From NCBI GenBank assembly GCA_933228675.1, contig OW121743.1:50149922-50213921 (forward strand): a stretch of DNA of 64,000 nucleotides, in the 5' to 3' direction. Each line of letters begins with the position of its first letter. Position 1 is the first letter of the stretch. The notes beneath the pieces are model-generated. The model did not search any database. It worked only from the letters and a program-made list of their open reading frames with translations, and was not told the origin of the DNA. The DNA is from Stomorhina lunata (taxonomy: Eukaryota > Arthropoda > Insecta > Diptera > Rhiniidae). Below are positions 37,704-49,224 of the stretch, one piece after another. A program made the translations under genes and the position numbers.

Positions 37704-38575
37704 GCGAACTATACGGCTGAATATAGCGTGATGTTCGGTCTCGTCCAATCGACCACAAAGGAATCAGCTCTAACAGAATGACGTGTATTGCGTAAAAAAG
37801 TCCGAGTTTCGGAAACGAGTTCTCTGATTTCGTTAGAGCACTTTCAAAAGTATTAACAATAGAACAGTGTGAAATAACTCAAATTGCGATGGTGCTCCTG
37901 TAAATCAATAGAGTTGGATACCCCACTGTCCCGATGAGCACTTTTGCCATTTCGTACACTAGGTCGAGAAGCTCCAAAATAGACTTTGAAGTTCCGGCAC
38001 ATACATGAGGTGGTGTAAATAGTAAGGAGATCAGATGGAGTGAAGTATCTCTTGTACCGTTTTAGAAAACCGAGGCACTTGAATGCTTCTTTCGACACTT
38101 GAAAGATATATTTTGTCGAACGGACATCACATTGATGAAGAAACATGGTTTCCCGCGCGTTTATGCATAAGCATACAACATCTATTCGCACGACCCCATT
38201 CTGAAATTGTTTCTAAATATCGATTTAATAATTAATTCATGTTTTGTCTCATAGCGCCAACCTAAAGAAGGCTTGGACTACGATTGAATGAATATGAATG
38301 GCAAATATTGCTGTCATCTGCAAAAGAGTAGATAGGATTGGAAGTTTGATGTTGAAGGACATTTATAAAGATAAGAAATAGAGTTGGAGAAAGAACAGAG
38401 CTTGCGGTAGCTCTGAATTAACCTTGAATTCTATAACAACTCGTATAGAGCGATCTCTGAGGAAGCTCAATATAAACCGAGAGAAGTTATTACCGATACC
38501 AAAGGCAATAAGTTTTGATAGAAGTGCTCCGTGCCACACTATATCAAACGCCTTGGAAATATTCTTCGCCAAATA
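37704..38575 (-). pseudogene. Non-LTR retrotransposon remnant, reverse transcriptase part
   Basis: Minus-strand peptides KNISKAFDIVWHGALLSKL (38572-38500) and SKEAFKCLGFLKRYKRYFTP (about 38100-38040) match the finger/palm and thumb regions of jockey/CR1-superfamily reverse transcriptases. The YADD block is lost, and frames are broken at several points. It continues at 34400-34563 beyond the SAM-gene insertion. Confidence 0.8.
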
Positions 38576-39123
38576 TGCTCATTTGTTAGCTCATTGATTT
38601 GCAAGTTCTACTAAATAAAGCTTGCTTCTGAAGTTTGTATTAAAACCCCAGTCAGGATTCATTTAAGTCCATGTGACGTAGGTGCTATATGCTGATACAA
38701 CTATCATGTTTGAAAATAATGCAACTGGCCATCGTTTAGTCTCGCGCTTACATGTGTAATTAGCAACAAGTTGGTCAAGTGCATGAACTAAAGCTTTAGT
38801 TTGGATGCAATGATGTATTATTTTAGTCTTTTTTTGTTCATCATCTCTTACGTCGGCTGAATGATGAAGAGAACTTAAGAGGATAACATATTTATTTTTG
38901 TTTGGAACATATCATCTGAAAACAAAAAAAAAAAAAAAAATGCGAAAATAGCGTAACGTAATATGTGAACAGCCCATTAATGGAAAAATGTTCAATAAAA
39001 GCGATTTTACTGATTATTTGACTGAACAAATTATTGATAGATGATTCTGAATGAAGGTGAACTCGATTCAATTATGTTCAATAGAAAAAAAATTATAAAG
39101 TGTAATTAAGCTTGAAATATCGC

Positions 39124-39151
39124 TTGTTGGGTCATATTGACCCAAAGGGTA
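39124..39151 (-). repeat. Right internal inverted repeat of the piggyBac-like element
   Basis: Exact complement of 34317-34344. A further related palindrome, TTGGGTCAAATTGACCCAA, lies at 39318-39336 close to the right end. Confidence 0.9.
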
Positions 39152-39353
39152 TTAAATGTGTGTAAATCGTGTTTTGAAATGTGGAGGGGGGACGAAAATT
39201 TTTAATTTTATTATTTTCTTATAAAAACATAATTTTCGTCCCTGTAATGGATAAATAAAAGTTTCAAGTTCATATCTATTTATTTAAGGGGAGAATTTTG
39301 CGTTTGAAAAACAAAATTGGGTCAAATTGACCCAAGGAGAGTATAAGGGTTAA

Positions 39354-42300
39354 AAAAAAAAATTTCATAAATTTCTTATTTTTATCGGAAATTTTTCAAA
39401 ACTTTCCTATTTTCTTAACAAATTTTTCAAACATTTCTTATGTTTATAGGAAATATTATTTTTATAGAAAATTTTATTCAAAAATTTCTTATTCTATTAA
39501 AAAAAAAATCAAAAATTTCCTATTTTTATAGGAAATTTTCTATTTTTATAGGAAATTTTTCAAAAATTTCCTAATCTTATAGGAAATTTGTCAAAAATTT
39601 CCTATTTTTATAGGAAATTTTTCAAAAATTTTCTATTTTTATAGGAAATTTTTCAAAAATTTTCAATTTTTATAGGAAATTTTTCAAAAATTTTCTATTT
39701 TTATAGGAAATTTTTCAAAAATTTTCTATTTTTATAGGAAATTTTTCAAAAATTTTCTATTTTTATAGGAAATTTTTCAAAAATTTCCTATTTTTATAGG
39801 AAATTTTTCAAAAACTTCCTATTTTTATAAGAAATTTTTCAAAAATTTCCTATTTTTATAGGAAATTTTTCAAAAATTTCCTATTTTTATAGGAAATTTT
39901 TCAAAAATTTCCTATTTTTATAGGAAATTTTTCAAAAATTTCCTATTTTTATAGGAAATTTTTCAAAAATTTCCTATTTTTATAGGAAATTTTTCAAAAA
40001 TTTCCTATTTTTATAGGAAATTTTTCAAAAATTTCCTATTTTTATAGGAAATTTTTCAAAAATTTCCTATTTTTATAGGAAATTTTTCAAAAATTTCCTA
40101 TTTTTATAGGAAATTTTTCAAAAATTTCCTATTTTTATAGGAAATTTTTCAAAAATTTCCTATTTTTATAGGAAATTTTTCAAAAATTTCCTATTTTTAT
40201 AGGAAATTTTTCAAAAATTTCCTATTTTTATAGGAAATTTTTCAAAAATTTCCTATTTTTATAGGAAATTTTTCAAAAATTTCCTATTTTTATAGGAAAT
40301 TTTTCAAAAATTTCCTATTTTTATAGGAAATTTTTCAAAAATTTCCTATTTTTATAGGAAATTTTTCAAAAATTTCCTATTTTTATAGGAAATTTTTCAA
40401 AAATTTCCTATTTTTATAGGAAATTTTTCAAAAATTTCCTATTTTTATAGGAAATTTTTCAAAAATTTCCTATTTTTATAGGAAATTTTTCAAAAATTTC
40501 CTATTTTTATAGGAAATTTTTCAAAAATTTCCTATTTTTATAGGAAATTTTTCAAAAATTTCCTATTTTTATAGGAAATTTTTCAAAAATTTCCTATTTT
40601 TATAGGAAATTTTTCAAAAATTTCCTATTTTTATAGGAAATTTTTCAAAAATTTCCTATTTTTATAGGAAATTTTTCAAAAATTTCCTATTTTTATAGGA
40701 AATTTTTCAAAAATTTCCTATTTTTATAGGAAATTTTTCAAAAATTTCCTATTTTTATAGGAACTTTTTCAAAAATTTCCTATTTTTATAGGAACTTTTT
40801 CAAAAATTTCCTATTTTTATAGGAAATTTTTCAAAAATTTCCTATTTTTATAGGAACTTTTTCAAAAATTTCCTATTTTTATAGGAAATTTTTCAAAAAT
40901 TTCCTATTTTTATAGGAAATTTTTCAAAAATTTCCTATTTTTATAGGAAATTTTTCAAAAATTTCCTATTTTTATAGGAAATTTTTCAAAAATTTCCTAT
41001 TTTTATAGGAAATTTTTCAAAAATTTCCTATTTTTATAGGAAATTTTTCAAAAATTTCCTATTTTTATAGGAAATTTTTCAAAAATTTCCTATTTTTATA
41101 GGAAATTTTTCAAAAATTTCCTATTTTTAAAGGAAATTTTTCAAAAATTTCCTATTTTTATAGGAAATTTTTCAAAAATTTCCTATTTTTATAGGAAATT
41201 TTTCAAAAATTTCCTATTATTATAGGAAATTTTTCAAAAATTTCCTATTTTTATAGGAAATTTTTCAAAAATTTCCTATTTTTATAGGAAATTTTTCAAA
41301 AATTTCCTATTTTTATAGGAAATTTTTCAAAAATTTCCTATTTTTATAGGAAATTTTTCAAAATATTCCTATTTTTCAAAAATTTCCTATTTTTATAGGA
41401 AATTTTTCAAAAATTTCCTATTTTTATAGGAAATTTTTCAAAAATTTCCTATTTTTATAGGAAATTTTTCAAAAATTTCCTATTTTTATAGGAAATTTTT
41501 TAAAAATTTCCTATTTTTATAGAAAATTTTTCAAAAATTAGGAAATTATAGGAAATTTTTCAAAAATTTCCTATTTTTATAGGAAATTTTTCAAAAATTT
41601 CCTATTTTCATAGGAAATCTTTCAAAAATTTCCTATTTTGATAGGAAATTTTTCAAAAATTTCCTATTTTTATAGGAAATTTTTCAAAAATTTCCTATTT
41701 TTATAGGAAATTTTTGAAAAATTTCCTATTTTTATAGGAAATTTTTGAAAAATTTCCTATAAAAATAGGAAATTTTTGAAAAATTTCCTATAAAAATAGG
41801 AAATTTTTTTTATAGGAAATTTTTCAAAAATTTCCTATTTTTATAGGAAATTTTTCAAAAATTTCCTATTTTTATAGGAAATTTTTCAAAAATTTCCTAT
41901 TTTTATAGGAAATTTTTCAAAAATTTCCTATTTTTATAGGAAATTTTTCAAAAATTTCCTATTTTTATAGGAAATTTTTCAAAAATTTCCTATTTTTATA
42001 GGAAATTTTTCAAAAATTTCCTATTTTTATAGGAAATTTTTCAAAAATTTCCTATTTTTATAGGAAATTTTTCAAAAATTTCCTATTTTTATAGGAAATT
42101 TTTCAAAAATTTCCTATTTTTATAGGAAATTTTTCAAAAATTTCCTATTTTTATAGGAAATTTTTCAAAAATTTCCTATTTTTATAGGAAATTTTTCAAA
42201 AATTTCCTATTTTTATAGGAAATTTTTCAAAAATTTCCTATTTTTATAGGAAATTTTTCAAAAATTTCCTATTTTTATAGGAAATTTTTCAAAAATTTCC

Positions 42301-44440
42301 TATTTTTATAGGAAATTTTTCAAAAATTTCCTATTTTTATAGGAAATTTTTCAAAAATTTCCTATTTTTATAGGAAATTTTTCAAAAATTTCCTATTTTT
42401 ATAGGAAATTTTTCAAAAATTTCCTATTTTTATAGGAAATTTTTCAAAAATTTCCTATTTTTATAGGAAATTTTTCAAAAATTTCCTATTTTTATAGGAA
42501 ATTTTTCAAAAATTTCCTATTTTTATAGGAAATTTTTCAAAAATTTCCTATTTTTATAGGAAATTTTTCAAAAATTTCCTATTTTTATAGGAAATTTTTC
42601 AAAAATTTCCTATTTTTATAGGAAATTTTTCAAAAATTTCCTATTTTTATAGGAAATTTTTCAAAAATTTCCTATTTTTATAGGAAATTTTTCAAAAATT
42701 TCCTATTTTTATAGGAAATTTTTCAAAAATTTCCTATTTTTATAGGAAATTTTTCAAAAATTTCCTATTTTTATAGGAAATTTTTCAAAAATTTCCTATT
42801 TTTATAGGAAATTTTTCAAAAATTTCCTATTTTTATAGGAAATTTTTCAAAAATTTCCTATTTTTATAGGAAATTTTTCAAAAATTTCCTATTTTTATAG
42901 GAAATTTTTCAAAAATTTCCTATTTTTATAGGAAATTTTTCAAAAATTTCTTATTTTTATAGGAAATTTTTCAAAAATTTCCTATTTTTATAGGAAAATT
43001 TTCAAAAATTTTGCTATTTTTATAGGAAATTTTTCAAAAATTTCCTAGTTTTATAGGAAATTTTTCAAAAATTTCCTATTTTTATAGGAAATTTTTCAAA
43101 AATTTCCTATTTTTATAGGAAATTTTTCAAAAATTTCCTATTTTTATAGGAAATTTTTCAAAAATTTCCTATTTTTATAGGAAATTTTTCAAAAATTTCT
43201 TATTTTTATAGGAAATTTTTCAAAAATTTCCTATTTTTATGGGAAATTTTTCAAAAATTTCCTATTTTTATAGGAAATTTTTCAAAAATTTCCTATTTTT
43301 ATAGGAAATTTTTCAAAAATTTCCTATTTTTATAGGAAATTTTTCAAAAATTTCCTATTTTGATAGGAAATTTCCTATTTTTATAGGAAATTTTTCAAAA
43401 ATTTTTATAGGAAATTTTTCAAAAATTTCCTATTTTTATAGGAAATTTTTCAAAAATTTCCTATTTTTATAGGAAATTTTTCAAAAATTTCCTATTTTTA
43501 TAGGAAATTTTTCAAAAATTTCCTATTTTTATAGGAAATTTTTCAAAAATTTCCTATTTTTATAGGAAAATTTTCAAAAATTTCCTATTTTTATAGGAAA
43601 TTTTTCAAAAATTTAATATTTTTATAGGAAATTTTTCAAAAATTTCCTATTTTTATAGGAAATTTTTCAAAAATTTCCTATTTTTATAGGAAATTTTTCA
43701 AAAATTTCCTATTTTTATAGGAAATTTTTCAAAAATTTCCTATTTTTATAGGAAATTTTTCAAAAATTTCCTATTTTTATAGGAAATTTTTCAAAAATTT
43801 CCTATTTTTATAGGAAATTTTTCAAAAATTTCCTATTTTTATAGGAAATTTTTCAAAAATTTCCTATTTTTATAGGAAATTTTTCAAAAATTTCCTATTT
43901 TTATAGGAAATTTTTCAAAAATTTCCTATTTTTATAGGAAATTTTTCAAAAATTTCCTATTTTTATAGGAAATTTTTCAAAAATTTCCTATTTTTATAGG
44001 AAATTTTTCAAAAATTTCCTATTTTTATAGGAATTTTTTCAAAAATTTCCTATTTTTATAGGAAATTTTTCAAAAATTTCCTATTTTTTCAAATAGGAAA
44101 TTTTTCAAAAATTTCCTATTTTTTCAAATAGGAAATTTTTCAAAAATTTCCTATTTTTTCAAATAGGAAATTTTTCAAAAATTTCCTATTTTTTCAAATA
44201 GGAAATTTTTCAAAAATTTCCTATTTTTATAGGAAGTTTTTCAAAAATTTCCTATTTATATAGGAAATTTTTCAAAAATTTCCTGTTTTTATAGGAATAA
44301 ATTTTTAAAAAATTCTTATTTTTATAGCAAATTTTTTAAAAGTTTCTTATTTTTTTTTCAAAAATATCTAATTTTTATAGGAAATTTTTCAAATATTTCC
44401 TATTTTTATAAGAAAATTTTTAAAATTTCTTATTTTAAAT
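39354..44440. repeat. Satellite D: 31-bp tandem repeat, about 160 copies
   Basis: The unit is a nearly perfect palindrome, TAGGAAATTTTTC plus AAAAATTTCCTA, joined by TTTTTA, 31 bp in all. The centre base (C in most units) shows orientation. The middle of the array is extremely uniform and both edges are degenerate. Local oddities are an orientation flip (41707-41810) and a four-unit linker variant (44085-44220). The left edge directly touches the TTAA of the piggyBac-like element; the right part is cut by the retrotransposon. Confidence 0.97.
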
Positions 44441-44452
44441 TCTTCAAGTTCA

Positions 44453-44470
44453 AGTTCAAGTTTTTTTTTT
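44453..44470 (-). repeat. Possible (CTTGAA)3 terminal tail of the retrotransposon
   Basis: Three CTTGAA units follow the A run on the minus strand and precede satellite D. They may be the true 3' end of the element or flanking sequence; one copy cannot decide. Confidence 0.5.
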
Positions 44471-44828
44471 TATTTCCATAAATTTCTTTTTATACATGTT
44501 TTTCTAATACTATTTTAATACTAATTATATTTCCCTGCATACATTTGTATTTTTCTAGGACTAAGATAATTTTTAAAATATTAACATGGCACAATAACTA
44601 ATTAAGTTACGTGTAATACAATTATTTTACAAAATTTATTTAAATATTATATTATTTAAAGTTCCCCAAAAATGGAAAAAAGGATACTATTAAATTTATG
44701 ATTATATCTATACTTATAATTACTTAAAAATAGCTTAAGACTAAATGAAAAATATATACAATAGAGAAAGGATAGGAGGAAAAGTATTTACAAAAGGTGA
44801 AGAGGGGAGAATAAGTTACAAAAATACC

Positions 44829-47750
44829 CTATTGAGTAGTGTTGTATACTGTATTTGTGATGTTTAATGTTCTGATCCTACGGTGATAGAACAACAAGTT
44901 TGCACCCTGATAAAGCAGATTAGCATCTCTTAGTGTTAGAAGGTCTATCGGAGACATATACCGTATTAGATGGATGGAATCAACATCAACAGAGCGGCCA
45001 AAACATTCCTGGATAAGACCATTCTCGAGAGAACGTGCCTTATCAAGAAATGCCAAGCCCGATCTGATCATGTAACCATCGATACGATCAAAATTGATCC
45101 CCGCATAAACTGACCTGTTAGATGGTCTACGGTATATTCCGTCAGGTCCTTGTTTGCGTTTTAAGGACAAACAAGCTACCAAGATTTTCCTCTCCCATAC
45201 CCTAAGCCTTTCCATCTGGGCAGAAGAGATTCTGAACCAAACTGGAAAGGCATAAGACATGAGGGGGCGGATAACCTGTCTGTAGAGTAGCAGACCCACT
45301 TTCCTATCCAAGCACCCTTGTCTACCAAGAATGCCTCGATAGATCGCAAAAGTGCGTTTTGTGCGCTGTAATACATAATCGATATGGCGGTAAAATTCAA
45401 AATTTTCGTGGAAGATTACGCCCAAATATTTTATCCTATCCGAAACAGTAATAAGCTCATTACCAACCATAAGGGATGGAATGAACTTCCTACTATTTGG
45501 ATAAAGATATTTTCTCCTGCCCTTAATAATAATGGCAGTCGATTTTTGAATATTTAGGCGTAACTTCCACTTATTAAAGAATTCCGCCAATTTCGAAAGA
45601 TATGTATTAACTTTTGAATTAATGTTTCTAGCCCGTGGACCTGAAGAAGCGATAAGTATATCATCCGCATAAGATAAAAGAAGATCACCCTCTGGTGGCT
45701 TTGGAATATCATGTACCAGAATATTGTATAAAACAGGACCGAGAAGAGAACCCTGAGGAACTCCAGCAGATACCAATTTTTCATCAGAGCGACAGTCACC
45801 CACCCTCACACTGAACTTTCTTTCGCTCAAAAAGTTTGACACAAACCTGCAAAGATGTCTATTAAATCCAAGATTTATCATCTTGTATATGATTCCATTT
45901 TGCCAGGCTGTGTCAAAAGCTTTGGCAAAGTCTAAGCTCACTGCTATAGTAGGGTATCTCTTATTGAGACCCCTAGCTACATAATCAGCAAAGACTGTCA
46001 GTGCATGTGAGGTTGAGTGACCACGCTTGAATCCAAATTGAGATTCAGCAAGAACATTCCCCTCATCGATCCTGTCATTAATTTGACTAAGAATAAAGAA
46101 TTCCAAAAGTTTCCCAAAGGAAGATAGAAGTGAAATTGGCCTGTAATTGCTACATAACTTAGGGTCAGTTTTTGGCTTTGGAATTGGCACAATGATGGCT
46201 TTTTTCCAATTACGTGGAAAGTAGCCGATATTAATGCAGTGATTGAAAAGAACTGCCATAAAACGCCAAGTTTCTTTTCGAGTTCTCTTAAGAACTACGT
46301 CCGGGATACCATCAATCCCACTCGACTTTTTGTTTGGTCTCCGTTTTATGGCAGCACCCATCATCTCTGCTTGAATAAAGCCAAAACTACCCCCATTATT
46401 ACCATCAGCTGTTAGTGACTGACCAAATGCTGTAATTGGTTCGTCATGCAAATCATTGATTCGGTCCAAAACAGTCTCTGAAAATAAGTCATTGTTAGTT
46501 TGTTGTCCACCTTGGTGAACATCAGAGAAGTAATCCGCTAGCAGATTAGCTTTTCTACTGTCATCAGATACCAAGGTGTTCCCTGGGTCTAGTAAGTCAT
46601 GTATGGTCAACCGTTTATTCTGTCCAGTCGCAGCCCTAATAGTCTTAAATGTCTTGTCATTGAGGTGTATACTCCCAAGGAACTTCTTCCAGTTTTCGCG
46701 CTCAAAATTGGCAATTGCGCCTTGAATAATTTTATCCAAATTTTTAATATCAGCTTTTAGAATACGACACCTTCCAGGGTCTCCACAACGTCTCACAAGA
46801 CGACGTAACCTCTTCTTCTCTGCTATAAAGCGCAAGATATTTGTAGGAAGTTTAAGAAGGCCCTTTCTACCAACTACTATTTTTGGAATAGAGATATCCA
46901 TAGCTTTTTGGAAAGCCCTTTCAAGAGTCTCAACGCAATTGTCAATTTCTTGCTCGCCAACATTCTCGTTCAATGGAAGCATACGACCTTCAAGTTCCCT
47001 ATTCAAAGTCATGTTAAAAAGTCCTCTGTTCATTTTGTCATAATTAAGAATGGTCGGTTTTATCCGACCTAGGCAGTCCGAAATGTCAAAAACAATCTCA
47101 ACCGATTTATGGTCCGACTCAAAATCAATTGTTTTAAGTCCAACACCATTCACCGACGGAGGTATATCGGCAGAAGTCAATACCACATCAATATATGAGG
47201 ATGATACATCAGTTACTCTTGTTGGCCCGTCCGTAGGGTGAATTACCAGATTCGGATTATTCAATAGCAGATCGTGAAGACGACGACCGCTGGAACATAT
47301 AACTGAGTCTCCCCAAAAAGGATGTCTGGCATTCAAATCTCCCGCTACAATTAAGTTACCTTCATTGGCCATATCTAAAATCGGTGTGAGATCATCTCTT
47401 GACATTGTACCTACAGGTCTGCGATACATTGACACAAATGTCAAGGTACCGCCATTTAGTCTACGGATTTTGACAGCTGTATTTTCTATAGAGCCAGTAT
47501 TAATAATGATTATCTCACTATTAATACTATCCCTAACGAAGACAGCTGTCCCGCCTCTTCCGTTTTGTCTATTCTGTCTATAAATAACGTACCCGTCTAT
47601 GTCCAGCTTATGCCGAGGACTAAGTCCATGTTCAGCCATAAGCAGTACGTCAGGTCTATGTTGGTCCAAAAATAGTTTTAAATAATGTCTTTTATGTCTA
47701 GAAATTATTGAATTTGCATTAACGAATATGCATTTGATTTGTCTAGCCAT
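44829..47750 (-). CDS. Retrotransposon ORF2: endonuclease and reverse transcriptase (973 aa)
   Basis: It copies element RNA into DNA at a nicked target. Residues 1-225 form an APE-like endonuclease: FVNANSI (N11), LMAEHG (E40), VAGDLNARHPFWGD (D138, N140), SYIDVVLTS (D188) and ESDHKSVEI (D213, H214). Reverse transcriptase spans about 490-790: NYRPISLLSSFGKLLE, QFGFKRGHST, SLDFAKAFD (D608), AGVPQGSLLGPVLYN and SYADDILI (D696, D697). A thumb-like region follows. There is no RNase H and no CCHC motif near the C-terminus. The start overlaps the end of ORF1 by 8 nt (ATGGCTAG), implying reinitiation or coupled translation. All catalytic residues are present, so the copy may be active. Confidence 0.95.
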   Translation of the reverse strand: MARQIKCIFVNANSIISRHKRHYLKLFLDQHRPDVLLMAEHGLSPRHKLDIDGYVIYRQNRQNGRGGTAVFVRDSINSEIIIINTGSIENTAVKIRRLNGGTLTFVSMYRRPVGTMSRDDLTPILDMANEGNLIVAGDLNARHPFWGDSVICSSGRRLHDLLLNNPNLVIHPTDGPTRVTDVSSSYIDVVLTSADIPPSVNGVGLKTIDFESDHKSVEIVFDISDCLGRIKPTILNYDKMNRGLFNMTLNRELEGRMLPLNENVGEQEIDNCVETLERAFQKAMDISIPKIVVGRKGLLKLPTNILRFIAEKKRLRRLVRRCGDPGRCRILKADIKNLDKIIQGAIANFERENWKKFLGSIHLNDKTFKTIRAATGQNKRLTIHDLLDPGNTLVSDDSRKANLLADYFSDVHQGGQQTNNDLFSETVLDRINDLHDEPITAFGQSLTADGNNGGSFGFIQAEMMGAAIKRRPNKKSSGIDGIPDVVLKRTRKETWRFMAVLFNHCINIGYFPRNWKKAIIVPIPKPKTDPKLCSNYRPISLLSSFGKLLEFFILSQINDRIDEGNVLAESQFGFKRGHSTSHALTVFADYVARGLNKRYPTIAVSLDFAKAFDTAWQNGIIYKMINLGFNRHLCRFVSNFLSERKFSVRVGDCRSDEKLVSAGVPQGSLLGPVLYNILVHDIPKPPEGDLLLSYADDILIASSGPRARNINSKVNTYLSKLAEFFNKWKLRLNIQKSTAIIIKGRRKYLYPNSRKFIPSLMVGNELITVSDRIKYLGVIFHENFEFYRHIDYVLQRTKRTFAIYRGILGRQGCLDRKVGLLLYRQVIRPLMSYAFPVWFRISSAQMERLRVWERKILVACLSLKRKQGPDGIYRRPSNRSVYAGINFDRIDGYMIRSGLAFLDKARSLENGLIQECFGRSVDVDSIHLIRYMSPIDLLTLRDANLLYQGANLLFYHRRIRTLNITNTVYNTTQ

Positions 47751-49224
47751 GATGACTTAATGAATATAGCATATCAAGCAAGGCCTTGGATTTCCCTTCG
47801 TCAGATTTGATATTTTGGTACTCTTTAGTAAAGCTACCAATATTCTTAAGACATGAGAGCAGGCTACCTCCAAGAAGACGTTTGCAATCACGATCAATTA
47901 CATCAAATTGTGACATTGCACTTTGTAACGTTATACCATCATTAGAGGATGGCAAAGTTTTTTGTGCAGATTTTGCTGAAATGTTACCTGCTAACGCTGA
48001 TGCATAAGAAACACCAGGTTTAACATTGACGAAAGAAACACCGGACTTAACAGGCGGTGGTGAATTACGAGTTCGATTGTTCGAAGCCGTTTTGTGGCTT
48101 TGAATTTTATTTAAAATTTCCAACCTTCTTGGGCATTGCCGAAAACTAGCAGTGTGCCCCTCAACTCCACAGTTAACGCATTTAACCGGGATGCCTATTT
48201 TCGTTACAGCTTTACCTGTAACTGGATCGTGTGCAGTAGTTTGCTCAGTATTACTATCTTTGTCCGGAATCCTACAGTTTCCAGGTCCGTGTGACTCACC
48301 ACACTTCACACACCTGTATGGCATGTTGCAGTTTGCCGAGGTGTGACCAAAACGCTGACAATTAAAACACTGAATAACAGCGCCGCGTTTGAATTTGCGC
48401 AAAGATACTCTACAGCAAAGAATATACCGTAGGTTATAAACTGCAGAAATATCAGATTCTCTTGAAATCTGAAGCAACCATTTATCATTATAAAGTTTGA
48501 CTGTTCTAACAATTTCCATATTTATATGGAGTTCATTCAAATGTACCGTTACATCTTCAACGGAATATGTCCCCGATAGGCCCTCTATAACCAAAGAAAA
48601 TGGTCTTTGTCCTCTAGGGGTATAAGTATAAAAGTTGACCTTTTTGTCAACCAATAATTTTTTGCATTTTTCAAAATCGCTAAGAGTGCAAACTCCAATA
48701 TTGGTAGCATTTCTGCTCATAATTTTAATATTAAAATTACTGTGCCCTAAATGATTTTTAATAACTAAAGACATGTCCTTGACGTTAGTATTGTATGTGG
48801 TAATGATAGGAATATGTTTTGGATTACCTAACTTATTTTTATTTCCAGGTTTGCTAGCAGGAACCATCTCTTCTTGTTGTTTCTTCTTACTTGATGAGGC
48901 CGCCTCAGGACATTCTTGGGCTTCGGCTTGCATCTCATCGTCATCTGTATATTGACTACTTTCTAATTCATCCTCATTTTGGCTTTTTAATCTTTGTTCT
49001 TCTTGCAAGATTAACGCTTCTAATTTATTTCTTAAGCTTGAGTTTTCATTCTCCAGATATTGTATCTTGGACTCAGAAAGATTCAGTCGCTTTAATAGCT
49101 GCTCATTCATTGAAGCTAAATCATTGAATTTTTGATTTAGACTTTCGTTTTCATCACTTCCGTCATTCTGCCTCTTCTTTTTGAGGCTTCGTTTAGTTTC
49201 GTCACCATCCATATTGGATGGCAA
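47743..49224 (-). CDS. Retrotransposon ORF1: gag-like nucleic-acid-binding protein (493 aa)
   Basis: It is expected to package element RNA and escort it to the nucleus. Residues 20-85 are predicted coiled coil (LNLSESKIQYLENENSSLRN). An acidic stretch (85-105) and a basic linker follow. Residues 138-280 fit the RRM-like/PRE_C2HC region typical of Jockey-clade gag. Three zinc knuckles come next: C286-C299 (CX2CX4HX4C), C305-C317 (CX2CX3HX4C) and C349-C364 (CX2CX4HX6C). The C-terminus is Ser/Asn-rich. The stop codon lies inside the ORF2 start (ATGGCTAG). The frame is intact. Confidence 0.93.
   Translation of the reverse strand: MPSNMDGDETKRSLKKKRQNDGSDENESLNQKFNDLASMNEQLLKRLNLSESKIQYLENENSSLRNKLEALILQEEQRLKSQNEDELESSQYTDDDEMQAEAQECPEAASSSKKKQQEEMVPASKPGNKNKLGNPKHIPIITTYNTNVKDMSLVIKNHLGHSNFNIKIMSRNATNIGVCTLSDFEKCKKLLVDKKVNFYTYTPRGQRPFSLVIEGLSGTYSVEDVTVHLNELHINMEIVRTVKLYNDKWLLQISRESDISAVYNLRYILCCRVSLRKFKRGAVIQCFNCQRFGHTSANCNMPYRCVKCGESHGPGNCRIPDKDSNTEQTTAHDPVTGKAVTKIGIPVKCVNCGVEGHTASFRQCPRRLEILNKIQSHKTASNNRTRNSPPPVKSGVSFVNVKPGVSYASALAGNISAKSAQKTLPSSNDGITLQSAMSQFDVIDRDCKRLLGGSLLSCLKNIGSFTKEYQNIKSDEGKSKALLDMLYSLSHHG

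Larger units (their letters stand above)
34282..39349. mobile_element. piggyBac-like non-autonomous element carrying nested insertions
   Basis: TTAA occurs immediately outside both ends (34278-34281, 39350-39353). The left end is CCCTTCTACTTTCCTTGG; the inverted right end is CCCTTATACTCTCCTTGG, two mismatches in 18. Inside, a perfect 28-bp inverted repeat pair is placed asymmetrically: 34317-34344, starting 35 bp in, and 39124-39151, ending 198 bp from the right end. TTAA targets, CCCTT ends and asymmetric internal repeats are known piggyBac features. No piggyBac transposase is seen. The interior holds a broken non-LTR element and, within it, the SAM-like gene. Confidence 0.75.

Noticed and set aside
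37853..38572. Reverse transcriptase fragments as part of the SAM-like gene
   Set aside because: They are on the opposite strand, frame-broken, and continue at 34400-34563 on the other side of the insertion.
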